A stretch of 64,000 nucleotides of DNA from Ruegeria halocynthiae (GTDB lineage Bacteria; Pseudomonadota; Alphaproteobacteria; Rhodobacterales; Rhodobacteraceae), in assembly GCF_000743705.1 (NCBI RefSeq), contig NZ_JQEZ01000002.1, forward strand, positions 554,862 through 618,861, written 5' to 3'. How positions within the stretch are numbered: the stretch's first letter is position 1; the number at the start of each line of letters is the position of its first letter. A program made the position numbers and the translations under genes. The notes beneath the pieces were generated by a model that was not told the origin of the DNA, did no database searches, and saw only the letters and a list, made by a program, of their open reading frames with translations. Shown here one piece after another: positions 55,754 to 64,000 of the stretch.

Positions 55754-56631
55754 TCCGGCCTCACATTCAACGATCGACGTTCCATTTCGCGGTGTCTAAT
55801 TGCCACTTGCTGCCCCTCCTCCGCAAGGGCTTTTGCAACCGCCTCGGCCATGGCCACCGATCTGTGTTGCCCCCCGGTGCAGCCAAATGCCACCGAAAGA
55901 TGGGCCTTACCCTCGGCACGGAAGGCCGGCAACAACAGGGTCAACAGATCGACCACCCGGTCAAAAAACGGTGCATAATTCTTATCGGACTGAACATAGC
56001 GCGCCACACCCAGGTTTCGACCATCTTCTGCCCGCAGTTCCGGGCACCAATACGGGTTGGTCAAAAAGCGGCAATCGAACACCATGTCCAGACCGCGCGG
56101 CAGGCCACGTTTGTACGAAAACGATTCAATCGACACGGCCAGATGACGCCCACCCTGCGGCGCGAACCACCGCTCGACCTCTTCGCGCAGTTGGTGGACG
56201 TTCAGCGGGCTGGTTTCAATCAGGGTGTCAGCAATCTCGCGGATTGGGGCCAGAAGTTCTTTTTCCTGCCGTACCCCGGTCTCGGGGCTGGCATCCATCG
56301 CGACCGGGTGCCGCCTGCGGGTTTCCGAGAACCGCCGCAGCAGCACCTCGTCACTGCAATCCAGATAGAGCGTGGTCACTTCGACATGCTCCATGCGGCG
56401 CAAGCGGGCGACCAGTTCGATAAAACCGATGGTCGAAAAATCGCGGTTGCGGGCGTCAATGCCCAGCGCCATGGGGCGATCGCTTTCGGCACCGTCCAGC
56501 AGGCGCAGCAGCAACCCCATCGGCAGATTGTCGATGGCTTCAAAGCCCAAATCCTCGAGAACGCGAATCGCGGTCGAACGGCCCGCCCCTGAGGGGCCTG
56601 TTACAAGAACGATGCGCCGCTGCGTTGTCAT
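55750..56631 (-). CDS. rapZ: RapZ, RNase adapter / nucleotide-binding protein
   Basis: 293 residues. P-loop GPSGAGRST with Arg in place of the usual Lys, LEDLGFEAIDNLP, and the C-terminal GCTGGQHRSVAMAE. In enterobacteria RapZ senses glucosamine 6-phosphate and directs RNase E to GlmZ; the role in alphaproteobacteria is less clear. The ATG at 56631 overlaps the hprK stop in an ATGA; a start at 56643 adds four residues. Confidence 0.93.
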   Translation of the reverse strand: MTTQRRIVLVTGPSGAGRSTAIRVLEDLGFEAIDNLPMGLLLRLLDGAESDRPMALGIDARNRDFSTIGFIELVARLRRMEHVEVTTLYLDCSDEVLLRRFSETRRRHPVAMDASPETGVRQEKELLAPIREIADTLIETSPLNVHQLREEVERWFAPQGGRHLAVSIESFSYKRGLPRGLDMVFDCRFLTNPYWCPELRAEDGRNLGVARYVQSDKNYAPFFDRVVDLLTLLLPAFRAEGKAHLSVAFGCTGGQHRSVAMAEAVAKALAEEGQQVAIRHREMERRSLNVRPD

Positions 56632-57098
56632 GTGTTGGGCCATTGCGGGTTCACACGTCCCATTTTCAGAAGCTGCATGAGTGCTGCCGGTAAATTGGGT
56701 GTGCCGGCGGCCAGAAGCAAGGGAACGGTTTGCCTCAGGACCTGTGCATGGCTGGGCTCGGGCAGGCGCGACGGGTCTTCCTGATCCAGATCCACCACAA
56801 GGCTGACCAGCGTCGGCCCAGCCGCTTGTGCGCGTAAAATTCCGATACCGCGCGCCTCGATCAACCCGCCAAGGTTCGGGGCCGCATCGGCCACCGCACG
56901 CCCATCGACCATGCGCAACACAACCCTGTCATCCGCAACCAAAGCCGCGCCATTCCCCATCATCTGCAAAGCCAACGCCGATTTGCCCGCGCCCGAGCGC
57001 CCGACGATCAGCGCACCCTGCCCCGCGACGGCGACGCAGGTGGCGTGAATGATGGCAGTCTCCAGATTGTGTGTGTCTAAGAGCGTCCCACCACACAT
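56628..57098 (-). CDS. hprK: HPr kinase/phosphorylase, short alphaproteobacterial form
   Basis: 156 residues, only the C-terminal kinase domain of the longer Firmicute enzyme. Walker [16 protein letters not shown] spans residues 33-40, and VADDRVVL gives the expected acidic pair. It phosphorylates HPr Ser46. Its position between chvG and rapZ is the usual alphaproteobacterial order. ATG at 57096-57098, three bases after the chvG stop. Confidence 0.92.
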   Translation of the reverse strand: MCGGTLLDTHNLETAIIHATCVAVAGQGALIVGRSGAGKSALALQMMGNGAALVADDRVVLRMVDGRAVADAAPNLGGLIEARGIGILRAQAAGPTLVSLVVDLDQEDPSRLPEPSHAQVLRQTVPLLLAAGTPNLPAALMQLLKMGRVNPQWPNT

Positions 57099-57101
57099 GT
57101 C

Positions 57102-58820
57102 TTAAACCGGAAGGCCAACGACAAAGCGCGCGCCCAAGGGGTCAGAAGTGATATCTGCCGCCGTAGGGCGAATGTTCTCGGCCCAGATAACGCCCCCGTG
57201 GGCTTCGACGATCTGTTTGGAAATCGCCAACCCAAGCCCGGAATTGTTTCCGAAATGCTCTTCCGGGCGTTGTGAATAAAACCGCGTGAACACTTTGGTC
57301 AACGCCTGTTCGGGGATACCGGGGCCGGTATCCTCGACCACGATCAGAACCCGGTTTTCCCGCCGTCGCACCCAGACCCGGATGGCATCGCTTTCCTCGC
57401 AAAACGAGATCGCGTTGGTGACCAGGTTGACAAAGACTTGAGCCAGCCGTGCCTCCAACCCGTTCACGACAACCGGCTGAGAGGGCAGATCCGAAATATA
57501 GTCGATCCCCTTTGCGCGGGCCTCTTCGCCAAGGTGCTGACCGATATTGCCGATCAGTTTCAGCAGGTCAAAGGGTTGCTCTTCTTCCTTGACCAGTTCC
57601 GCATCCAGACGGGACGCGTTCGAGATATCGCTGACCAGGCGGTCCAGACGGCGCACGTCATGTTCGATCACGCCCATCAGCTTTTCGCGCTGATCATCGC
57701 GTTTGACCATACGCAGGGTTCCCACCGCCGATTGCAGACTGGCCAGCGGGTTCTTGATTTCATGCGCAACATCTGCCGCGAATTGTTCGTTGGCGTCGAT
57801 GCGATTGTAAAGTGCGGTCACCATGCTCCGCAAAGCACTGCTGAGGCGGCCGATCTCATCCGGGCGCGCGCTGAGATCGGGGATGCGGATACGACCGGGA
57901 TTAACCCCGGCCCCGCGGTCCTTGCCCATCTCAGCCGCAGCAGCCAGATCCGCCAGCGGGTTGGCAATCGTTGACGCCAGAACAAGGCTAAGCCCGATCG
58001 ACACCAACAGGGCGACAACGAACATTTGCAGGATACGTTCCTGCTGTTGCCGGGCTAGGGCGTCGATCTCACCCGGAGGACCCGCCATGGCAACGGCGCC
58101 CACGGGTACACCAGACAACTGAATCGGTGCGGCAGCGACGATGACAGTCTGCCCGGCATCATCCTTGACCGCCTGAACCTGCATCTGCCCATCCAGTGCC
58201 TGCGGGATAATTTCCTGAACACGCTGCGCCAGGGTCGGCGCCTCCTCAGGTTCGCCCCAAGAAAAAATCTTGGAGATTCCAGTCCAGACCGCGTTCAGCG
58301 AGTCACTAATCAGTGTGCTGCCAGTCTGCATCTCGGCTTCGGATCTCAGCAAAACCGGGGGTTGCGATAACGTCGAGGCCCCCCGGGTCCAGCCGATCAG
58401 CGTACCACCTGCGTCATAAACAAAGACCTCACCCGCTTCGGGAAGGCTGAGACCCGCAAGCGTGCCCTTCACATCCAGCGCGCCGGTATTCTGCGCAGAG
58501 CCGGATGTTTTCTGGCGCAATTGGGCCTCGAACACATTGCTGACAAGCTGCGCATCCCCGATCAGGTTGCGCGCGGTCTGCTGCACCTGATCTTTTCGGG
58601 AATCGTCCAGATACAACAATCCGGTGACGAGGATCACAAGCGCGATCAGGTTGAAGGTAATGATCTTTCTGGCAAGGGGCGAACCGCGCAAGGAAAACAG
58701 ATTGCGCTGCGCACGCGATGCGCGCAGACCGGCCACGTCGGCATCCTGCGGGATGACCCAGTCATCCCCCAGAACGACATCTCCGTCCCGCATATCGCTG
58801 GCTTGTTCAGTATCGCGCAC
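57102..58820 (-). CDS. chvG: ChvG sensor histidine kinase
   Basis: 572 residues. TM1 spans about 52-70 and TM2 about 264-283, with a roughly 190-residue periplasmic sensor between them. A HAMP-like region follows, then HEIKNP with His353 as the phosphorylation site, and the ATP domain with NLVTNAISF, VEDTGPGIP and NSGLGLAIS. It controls acid and envelope responses with ChvI and is regulated by ExoR-type proteins in rhizobia. Followed by hprK in one operon. Confidence 0.94.
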   Translation of the reverse strand: MRDTEQASDMRDGDVVLGDDWVIPQDADVAGLRASRAQRNLFSLRGSPLARKIITFNLIALVILVTGLLYLDDSRKDQVQQTARNLIGDAQLVSNVFEAQLRQKTSGSAQNTGALDVKGTLAGLSLPEAGEVFVYDAGGTLIGWTRGASTLSQPPVLLRSEAEMQTGSTLISDSLNAVWTGISKIFSWGEPEEAPTLAQRVQEIIPQALDGQMQVQAVKDDAGQTVIVAAAPIQLSGVPVGAVAMAGPPGEIDALARQQQERILQMFVVALLVSIGLSLVLASTIANPLADLAAAAEMGKDRGAGVNPGRIRIPDLSARPDEIGRLSSALRSMVTALYNRIDANEQFAADVAHEIKNPLASLQSAVGTLRMVKRDDQREKLMGVIEHDVRRLDRLVSDISNASRLDAELVKEEEQPFDLLKLIGNIGQHLGEEARAKGIDYISDLPSQPVVVNGLEARLAQVFVNLVTNAISFCEESDAIRVWVRRRENRVLIVVEDTGPGIPEQALTKVFTRFYSQRPEEHFGNNSGLGLAISKQIVEAHGGVIWAENIRPTAADITSDPLGARFVVGLPV

Positions 58821-58852
58821 GAGACCCAGTTACCCCTTGAAAGCGGCCGTCC

Positions 58853-59557
58853 TTACTCTTCGTTGTACCTGTACCCAATGCCGTACAGTGTTTCGATGGC
58901 CGAAAACTCTGAATCTGCGGCGCGCATCTTTTTGCGCAGACGCTTGATGTGGCTGTCGATGGTACGGTCGTCCACATAAACCTGATCATCATAGGCAACA
59001 TCCATCAGCTGATCCCGGCTTTTGACGAATCCCGGACGCTGCGCCAGGGCCTGCAGCAACAAGAACTCGGTCACCGTCAGCGAGACATCCGACCCTTTCC
59101 AACTGACTGCATGGCGCAGCGGGTCCATCCGCAGCTCGCCCCGCTCCATAACCTTGGTGTCACCGGTGGTGGCGTTCGTCACCTCGCCGTTGGTCGCCTC
59201 TTGCCGGCGCAGCAGCGCGCGGATGCGTTCGACCAGCAAACGCTGCGAAAACGGTTTCTTGACGTAATCGTCCGCACCCATGCGCAGGCCCAGAACCTCG
59301 TCTATCTCATCGTCCTTCGAGGTCAGAAAGATGACCGGCATCTGGGTTTTCTGTCGCAGACGCTGCAACAGATCCATGCCATCCATACGCGGCATCTTGA
59401 TATCCAGCACCGCCATGTCCGGTAATTTCTTGTTGAACGCATCCAGGGCGGCTTGCCCGTCATTATAAGTTTCGACCTCGAAGCCTTCGGCTTCCAGGGT
59501 CATGGAAACAGACGTCAGAATGTTTCTGTCGTCATCCACCAGTGCAATCTTTGACAT
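58853..59557 (-). CDS. chvI: ChvI response regulator
   Basis: 234 residues. Receiver with phospho-acceptor Asp52 ([11 protein letters not shown]), the VDDD acidic pocket and Lys in TSKDD. The OmpR-type winged helix has a recognition region near [34 protein letters not shown] (core [10 protein letters not shown] and SHIKRLRKK). First gene of the chvI-chvG-hprK-rapZ-EIIA-HPr cluster and divergent from pckA, as in rhizobia. Confidence 0.95.
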   Translation of the reverse strand: MSKIALVDDDRNILTSVSMTLEAEGFEVETYNDGQAALDAFNKKLPDMAVLDIKMPRMDGMDLLQRLRQKTQMPVIFLTSKDDEIDEVLGLRMGADDYVKKPFSQRLLVERIRALLRRQEATNGEVTNATTGDTKVMERGELRMDPLRHAVSWKGSDVSLTVTEFLLLQALAQRPGFVKSRDQLMDVAYDDQVYVDDRTIDSHIKRLRKKMRAADSEFSAIETLYGIGYRYNEE

Positions 59558-59905
59558 CGGGTTAACCCCTATTCCTGCTCACTCATGCAATATTTCGCTT
59601 ATTAGTATGGCTTTTTTGGCGTTTTTAAGACCGCGAATCAATCCGTATCTGCGAATCGTGCGATTGTTGTCACACAGCTGCGGCAAAAAAGCCGTTAATG
59701 CGCACAGAAAAGCGCCCTGATTTCCGGCAGGAAATTCTTGGTGGCGCTAAACCTGGGCTTGGTTGCGCTAACTGCGCCAAACCGTCCTGTTCATGCCCTA
59801 AATGACCGTGATAAGACCCGGCTGTCCGCCGGATTCATCCCGGCATAATGCCCCAAGAGCGCAGCTGGCCCAACTGCCATCGCGCCGCCACAGGAGAAGA
59901 CACAC
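59558..59905. other. chvI-pckA divergent intergenic region
   Basis: About 350 bases without a gene. It holds a 13-base direct repeat (59738 and 59759) and the AGGAG of pckA (59892-59896). Both divergent promoters must lie here, but no clear -35/-10 pair was picked. Confidence 0.55.
59738..59771 (+). promoter_or_regulatory. Two 13-base direct repeats 21 bases apart upstream of pckA
   Basis: TTGGTGGCGCTAA (59738-59750) and TTGGTTGCGCTAA (59759-59771) differ at one base and are spaced exactly 21 bases, two helical turns. GCGCTAA is similar to half-sites of LacI-type carbon regulators such as CceR. Candidate operator for pckA. Confidence 0.5.
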
Positions 59906-61504
59906 ATGACATCTGGACGGGTTAACCCGCAATTCCGCCTCGAAGATCAGGGCATCGAGGGTCTGGGCAATGTCTATTACAACTTCATGGAACCGGCGCT
60001 GATCGAAGAGGCTCTCAAGCGGGGCGAAGGTACGCTTGGCAAAGGCGGTGCCTTTCTGGTCACAACTGGCAAATTCACCGGCCGGTCGCCCAAGGACAAG
60101 CACGTCGTCAAAACTGACAGCGTCACCGATACAATCTGGTGGGAAAACAACGCCGCGATGACCCCCGAAGGGTTCGATGCGCTCTATGAAGATATGCTGG
60201 CGCATATGAAGGGCCGCGACTACTTTGTGCAGGATCTCGTGGGCGGCGCCGACCCGGCCTATTCGATCAATGTCCGCATGGTCACCGAATTGGCCTGGCA
60301 CAACCTGTTCATCCGCCACCTGCTGCGTCGTCCGGACCGTGAAGACCTGGATGAGTTCGCCGCAGATTTCACCGTCATCAACTGCCCCAGCTTTCAGGCC
60401 GACCCGAAAAAGCATGGCTGCAACAGCGAGACCGTGATTGCGCTGAACTTCGACCGTAAGCTGATCCTGATCGGCGGCACTGAATACGCAGGCGAGAACA
60501 AGAAATCCGTGTTCACCCTGCTGAACTATATGCTGCCTGAAAAAGGCGTGATGCCGATGCACTGTTCGGCCAACCACGCCGTTGGCAATGCCGTCGACAC
60601 CGCCGTGTTCTTTGGCCTGTCCGGCACCGGCAAAACCACCCTGTCCGCCGACCCTTCGCGCACCCTGATCGGGGACGACGAACATGGCTGGTCGGACCGC
60701 GGCACCTTCAATTTCGAAGGCGGCTGCTATGCCAAGACGATCAACCTGAACGCCGAGGCCGAGCCGGAAATTTATGCGACCACAAGCAAGTTCGGCACCG
60801 TGATTGAAAACATGGTCTTCGATCCCGAAACCAAGGAACTGGATTTCGAAGACGACTCGCTGACCGCGAACATGCGCTGCGCCTACCCGCTTGAATACAT
60901 CTCGAACGCGTCCAGCAGCGCAATGGGCGGGCACCCCAAGAACATCATCATGCTGACCTGTGATGCGTTCGGCGTGCTGCCTCCGATCGCACGGCTGACC
61001 CCGGCGCAAGCGATGTATCACTTCCTGTCGGGCTTCACCTCGAAGGTGGCCGGGACCGAGCGCGGCGTCACCGAACCCCAGCCGACCTTCTCGACCTGTT
61101 TCGGCGCGCCGTTCATGCCGCGCCGCCCCGAAGTCTATGGCAACCTGCTGCGAGACAAGATCGCCCAGCACGGCGCGACCTGCTGGCTGGTGAACACCGG
61201 TTGGACCGGTGGTGCCTATGGCGTTGGCAGCCGGATGCCGATCCGCGCCACCCGCGCCCTGCTGACCGCAGCACTGGAGGGTTCGCTGCGCGATGCCGAG
61301 TTCCGCAAGGACGCGAACTTCGGCTTTGACGTTCCGGTCGCTGTACCCGGCGTTGCCGAGGTCCTGCTGGACCCGCGCCGCACCTGGGATGATCAGGCGG
61401 CCTTCGACAAGCAGGCCGAGAAACTGGTGCAGATGTTTGCTGCAAACTTTGAGCAGTACCTGCCCTTCATCGACGACGACATTAAAGCCGTCGCAATCGG
61501 TTAA
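59906..61504 (+). CDS. pckA: Phosphoenolpyruvate carboxykinase (ATP)
   Basis: 532 residues, ATP-dependent type. P-loop [26 protein letters not shown] (core [14 protein letters not shown]), catalytic RSPKDKHVV near residue 65, and [16 protein letters not shown]. It turns oxaloacetate and ATP into phosphoenolpyruvate, the first step of gluconeogenesis. AGGAG lies eight bases before the ATG. It is divergent from chvI, and ChvI-type regulators control pckA in Agrobacterium. Confidence 0.97.
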   Translation: MTSGRVNPQFRLEDQGIEGLGNVYYNFMEPALIEEALKRGEGTLGKGGAFLVTTGKFTGRSPKDKHVVKTDSVTDTIWWENNAAMTPEGFDALYEDMLAHMKGRDYFVQDLVGGADPAYSINVRMVTELAWHNLFIRHLLRRPDREDLDEFAADFTVINCPSFQADPKKHGCNSETVIALNFDRKLILIGGTEYAGENKKSVFTLLNYMLPEKGVMPMHCSANHAVGNAVDTAVFFGLSGTGKTTLSADPSRTLIGDDEHGWSDRGTFNFEGGCYAKTINLNAEAEPEIYATTSKFGTVIENMVFDPETKELDFEDDSLTANMRCAYPLEYISNASSSAMGGHPKNIIMLTCDAFGVLPPIARLTPAQAMYHFLSGFTSKVAGTERGVTEPQPTFSTCFGAPFMPRRPEVYGNLLRDKIAQHGATCWLVNTGWTGGAYGVGSRMPIRATRALLTAALEGSLRDAEFRKDANFGFDVPVAVPGVAEVLLDPRRTWDDQAAFDKQAEKLVQMFAANFEQYLPFIDDDIKAVAIG

Positions 61505-61512
61505 ACGACTTT

Positions 61513-61536
61513 AAGGGGGCGACATCGCCCCCTTTT
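61513..61536 (+). terminator. Rho-independent terminator of pckA
   Basis: AAGGGGGCG-ACAT-CGCCCCCTT followed by TT and C. A second stem, CTGAGGT-GTCTC-ACCTCAG (61539-61557), follows immediately. Confidence 0.8.
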
Positions 61537-61649
61537 CCCTGAGGTGTCTCACCTCAGCGCTTTCCCCCTAAAGTTGTAATTCGTAACATGCACAGACAAA
61601 TGCGTTGCCCGAATTGCCCGGTTCGGGTATCTCATCGTGTCATTATGAT

Positions 61650-61745
61650 GAAAAAGCCCGGCGCAAAAGCACCGGGCCAAACTTGAAAAGACCTTTGGGT
61701 AGCTCGCACGCACACTCACATTCGCGAATTGAGCAACCTAATCAG
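61650..61745 (-). ncRNA. Candidate small RNA of about 95 nt
   Basis: It is bounded by a strong promoter (61752-61779) and a terminator with stem GCCCGG/CCGGGC (61656-61661 with 61672-61677) and five U residues (61651-61655). The only ATG in it is followed directly by TGA, so it is not a usual coding gene. It contains a perfect ATTCGCGAAT palindrome near 61720. It is antisense to no annotated gene, and pckA already has its own terminator. Confidence 0.6.
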
Positions 61746-61751
61746 ATAACT

Positions 61752-61779
61752 AGTGTATTCTAAAGGGGGTGAGTGTCAA
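61752..61779 (-). promoter_or_regulatory. Sigma-70-type promoter of the candidate small RNA
   Basis: On the minus strand, a perfect -35 TTGACA (61774-61779) and a -10 TACACT (61752-61757) are separated by 16 bases. This is the best sigma-70 match noted in the window. Confidence 0.6.
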
Positions 61780-61868
61780 TATGAGACATACCGAGAAACA
61801 CTCGGATCAGTATGTCCATATCTGTCGCGGCACCGCGACAGGCGACACTGAGGAGAACGGGTAGCAAT

Positions 61869-62159
61869 ATGACAGAAATCTCGAAATTGACCGAACTGCG
61901 CAAACTGATGCAGAGCATGGAACGGACATTGGGGCTGGAGCAGCTCTCTCCGGTTGAACGCGATATTTATTACGCAGCCGAAGAATTGTCCAAAGCCGAC
62001 CAGGAAGTTCGCACTTTCGGTCTGATCGAACACACGCTTGTTCAAAGTGTTTCGCGCCCGACGTTTTTCCGCGCGCTGAAATCTTTGGTGCAAAAGGGAT
62101 ATATGTCCCAGAGCGGAAGCGCTAACCGAGGCCGGTATATCGTTCATGCACCCAGATGA
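61869..62159 (+). CDS. Small winged-helix DNA-binding protein
   Basis: 96 residues. The central LSPVERDIYYAAEELS and SVSRPTFFRALKSLVQKGYMSQSG look like a MarR-type helix-turn-helix followed by a wing ending in GRYIVHAPR. No ligand domain is present. The ATG at 61869 has GAGGAG 13 bases upstream, a long spacing. An ATG at 61812 lies inside the leader hairpin and is less likely. The target is unknown. Confidence 0.65.
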   Translation: MTEISKLTELRKLMQSMERTLGLEQLSPVERDIYYAAEELSKADQEVRTFGLIEHTLVQSVSRPTFFRALKSLVQKGYMSQSGSANRGRYIVHAPR

Positions 62160-62192
62160 CGCCTGCAACCTACGCAATGGTGGCTGATCATC

Positions 62193-62735
62193 GTGCGCAG
62201 GTGGGCTTCTGACACTCTCTTTGCCTCTTTGGCCTATGTAGTTGCATCGTTCCTGACATTCGAGGTTCTGATGCCGCTGCAAAATGTGTTTTTTCCGGAA
62301 TATCCAAGCCGGGCCAGCCTGTTGTTTCTGCCGCACGGGGTGCGGGTTCTGTCGGCATGGCTGTTGGGGTGGCGGGCGATTTTCGCGCTGTTACCAGGGG
62401 TGTTTCTGGTCTTTGCCTTTCTGGGCGGTGCAGACGTTTTCCTGCCAAGTCGTTTGCTGGCGATGGCCATTGCCGTCACGACCGTCCCTGCCGTGTTCTA
62501 CCTGTGCAAATGGCTAGGCTGGGATCTGTTTCCCCACCCGGATCGCAAACCCTGCTGGTCCTGCGTCATGGGGGTTGGGATCATCACATCTTTTCTTGTG
62601 TCCGCTCTGACAAACATGGCATTCGGCAGCGCCAGGGTTGAATATATCGCCTTTCTGATCGGGGATATCTCGGGCCTGTTTTTCCTGATGTTGGGGCTGT
62701 ATTTCACGCTTCGCGTTATGGATCGTCAAGGTTAA
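62193..62735 (+). CDS. Integral membrane protein, MASE1-like
   Basis: 180 residues with about five hydrophobic segments and no output domain. LLFLPHGVRVLSAWLLGWRAIFALLPGVFL recalls MASE1 sensory membrane domains (cited core LPHGVRVLSAWLLGWRA). GTG start at 62193, 34 bases after the winged-helix gene, so the two may be cotranscribed. Function unknown. It overlaps the convergent TauE-like gene by four bases. Confidence 0.6.
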   Translation: MRRWASDTLFASLAYVVASFLTFEVLMPLQNVFFPEYPSRASLLFLPHGVRVLSAWLLGWRAIFALLPGVFLVFAFLGGADVFLPSRLLAMAIAVTTVPAVFYLCKWLGWDLFPHPDRKPCWSCVMGVGIITSFLVSALTNMAFGSARVEYIAFLIGDISGLFFLMLGLYFTLRVMDRQG

Positions 62736-63496
62736 CCAACCAGACCGCGTCGCAGCAAGTTCAGCCCCGCTATCAGCAGGACCAACAAGGTGACTTTGCG
62801 GAAAAGCACCTGATCAATCCGGGACTGCAATTGATACCCGATCCACATCCCCGCCAGCGCCGGTGCAATCAGAACCACCGAAAACGGCGCGGTTTCAGCC
62901 CGCAGGATGCCGGACCCCAAGTGTGCCAGCAACAAGGCCACCGCCCCCAACCCATAGATCACCCCCTGCACGCGCATCTGTACGGCCTTCGGCGTGTTCA
63001 GAGCCGTCAGGTAAGCCACCGTCGGAGGCCCCCAGATACCCGACATCCCCCCAACAAAACCCGCAATCGCGCCAATGAACGCTTCGATGCGCACCGACGG
63101 TGCGTTCAGGGTAAGCTGCGCACCCAACACCTGAATCAAGGCAAAGAATGAAACCGGGATGCCGATCATCAGCAAAAAGGTCGACGCAGGCACAAGGCTG
63201 ACCACTTGCGCACCCATCAAAAGGAACACCAATCCGACAATCAGGAATGTGCGAAACTGCCGGATTGACGACACAGCCGCTGGCACCCCCTCGCGCAGGG
63301 CCTGAATCCCGTTCGTCACCAACGTCGGCAGGATCAGCCCCGCAATCGCCAGATCAGGCGGCAGGAACATGCTGAGGCCTGAAACCAGAACCATGGGCAT
63401 GGCAAAACCAACCATGCCCTTGACGCAACCCGCGATAAAGGCAACGCCAAAGGCCAACAGCAACTCTTGCGGAGTCAGAATAGAAAACAACACCAT
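62732..63496 (-). CDS. TauE/SafE-family membrane protein (putative sulfite/organic anion exporter)
   Basis: 254 residues with about eight helices and the family's two-repeat pattern: AGCVKGMVGFAMPMVLVSGL near the N-terminus and AGFVGGMSGIWGPPTVAYL in the middle. Substrates of the family range from sulfite and sulfoacetate to other anions; none is shown here. ATG at 63494-63496. Confidence 0.88.
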   Translation of the reverse strand: MVLFSILTPQELLLAFGVAFIAGCVKGMVGFAMPMVLVSGLSMFLPPDLAIAGLILPTLVTNGIQALREGVPAAVSSIRQFRTFLIVGLVFLLMGAQVVSLVPASTFLLMIGIPVSFFALIQVLGAQLTLNAPSVRIEAFIGAIAGFVGGMSGIWGPPTVAYLTALNTPKAVQMRVQGVIYGLGAVALLLAHLGSGILRAETAPFSVVLIAPALAGMWIGYQLQSRIDQVLFRKVTLLVLLIAGLNLLRRGLVG

Positions 63497-63590
63497 ACGC
63501 CCGTGATAACACTCTTGACGGGCGCTGCACCGCAAAATCGCACAAGCAACTTTAGAACATTATCGCCGCGTAATTCGTATTTTTGTTGCG

Positions 63591-63602
63591 CTGCATGTGC
63601 AG
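63591..63602. promoter_or_regulatory. CTGC-N4-GCAG dyad upstream of the acyl-CoA dehydrogenase gene
   Basis: CTGC-ATGT-GCAG, extended by one G/C pair on each side, lies 39 bases before the ATG at 63641. It matches the CTGC-N3-4-GCAG pattern reported for PhaR of Rhodobacter and Paracoccus. Confidence 0.4.
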
Positions 63603-63640
63603 CATGATATGACCGGGCGACCCAGAAAAGGACGTGATTC

Positions 63641-64000
63641 ATGGCCCATGACGGACAGGATATGACCCAGATGACAACCTCCGCGATTTTGCCCGATCTT
63701 TTGACACTGACCCGCGCGGCGGTACCTGCCGTTGAAACAGTTTTCGAGCGCGCGCGCGAGTCTGTCCGGGCAATGGTCACTGCGGATGGCCGTGTATCGG
63801 GTGCGCTGATCGAAGCCAACCAGACTGCGGCGCATGGGCTTGCATGGCTGGCGACATACAACCAGTCCCTTCAGCAGATGCAACGCTGGGCCGAAGCCCT
63901 TGAGGCCGACGGCAAGTTCGGTGAAATCGAACAGCTGCTGCACCAGATCGCCTTTGGCGAGTATCTGCATCAAGTCGCAGGCGGTATTCCGATGAACCAG
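63641..64000 (+). CDS. Acyl-CoA dehydrogenase family protein, N-terminal part
   Basis: 120 residues are visible before the window ends. The segment LPDLLTLTRAAVPAVETVFERARESV and the later LLHQIAFGEYLHQVAGGIPMNQ resemble the N-terminus of acyl-CoA dehydrogenase-related proteins of roseobacters (cited cores VFERARESV and FGEYLHQV). The flavin and catalytic regions lie outside the window, so the call is provisional. It would use the ETF encoded at 50.5-52.2 kb. Confidence 0.55.
   Translation, partial: MAHDGQDMTQMTTSAILPDLLTLTRAAVPAVETVFERARESVRAMVTADGRVSGALIEANQTAAHGLAWLATYNQSLQQMQRWAEALEADGKFGEIEQLLHQIAFGEYLHQVAGGIPMNQ

Larger units (their letters stand above)
61505..61868. other. Intergenic region holding pckA terminator, small RNA candidate and a structured leader
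   Basis: No open frame of note is seen between pckA and the winged-helix gene. The plus-strand leader of the latter has two strong stems: 61785-61790 with 61811-61816 (inner CCGAG/CTCGG), and CTGTCGCGG-CA-CCGCGACAG at 61822-61841. Confidence 0.5.

Noticed and set aside
1-64000. CRISPR array, insertion sequence or prophage
   Set aside because: No regularly spaced repeats, transposase, integrase or phage structural genes were seen.

Overview
The window looks like a chromosomal stretch of a marine Roseobacter-clade member of the Rhodobacteraceae (Alphaproteobacteria). The evidence is the gene content and order: chvI-chvG-hprK-rapZ-EIIA-HPr next to a divergent ATP-type pckA, a full C-P lyase set with a DUF1045 gene, MttB-like and GcvT-like methylamine-type genes, a PduO-type cobalamin adenosyltransferase next to etfBA, and high-GC coding bias. 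This is inference from gene families, not from a search. No rRNA, tRNA, CRISPR array, transposase or phage module was seen.

Layout. 1-3627: tail of an enolase-superfamily enzyme, an ArsR-type repressor with a persulfide-sensor-like cysteine pair, and a large ABC-like protein with a degenerate nucleotide-binding domain fused to a cyclic-nucleotide-binding domain. 3830-4964: a small membrane protein (DUF3307-like) and an unknown protein. 5017-10942: a four-gene minus-strand cluster (FAD oxidoreductase, TetR regulator, MttB-like methyltransferase, GcvT-type FAD demethylase) with a 34-bp palindrome in front. 11054-12202: glutathione transferase and a small methyltransferase. 12435-19655: a peptide-type ABC importer ending in a translationally coupled CoA-transferase. 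19744-22149: MscS-type channel. 22501-28995: seven genes joined end to end by start/stop overlaps (four glycosyltransferases, histidine phosphatase, deacetylase, methyltransferase), an uncharacterised glycan or glycolipid pathway.

28996-42252 is a complete phosphonate uptake and C-P lyase locus: phnCDE1E2 plus a hexapeptide acetyltransferase, the regulator phnF, phnGHI-orf-J-VOC-KLN, a DUF1045 phosphoesterase and phnM. Imported phosphonate would be activated by PhnGHIL and PhnM and cleaved by PhnJ. The cyclic phosphate is probably opened by the DUF1045 protein, since phnP is missing here, and PhnN then makes PRPP. A candidate Pho box precedes phnC and a candidate PhnF operator lies between phnG and phnF.

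42398-54079 is mostly housekeeping: rpe, tuf, a lipoprotein, parC, an SH3 protein, an SDR, a twin-helix membrane protein, cobalamin adenosyltransferase, etfB-etfA, a DUF6473-like protein and 3-hydroxybutyryl-CoA dehydrogenase. 54136-59557 holds an acyltransferase and the regulatory PTS/ChvGI block, with pckA divergent at 59906. The end (61505-64000) has a candidate small RNA with promoter and terminator, a small winged-helix protein with a structured leader, two membrane proteins and the start of an acyl-CoA dehydrogenase.

The best candidates for undescribed biology are the seven-gene glycosyltransferase operon, the pseudo-ABC/cNMP protein, the phosphonate-operon extras (VOC gene, the small ORF bridging phnI and phnJ) and the small RNA candidate near 61.7 kb.
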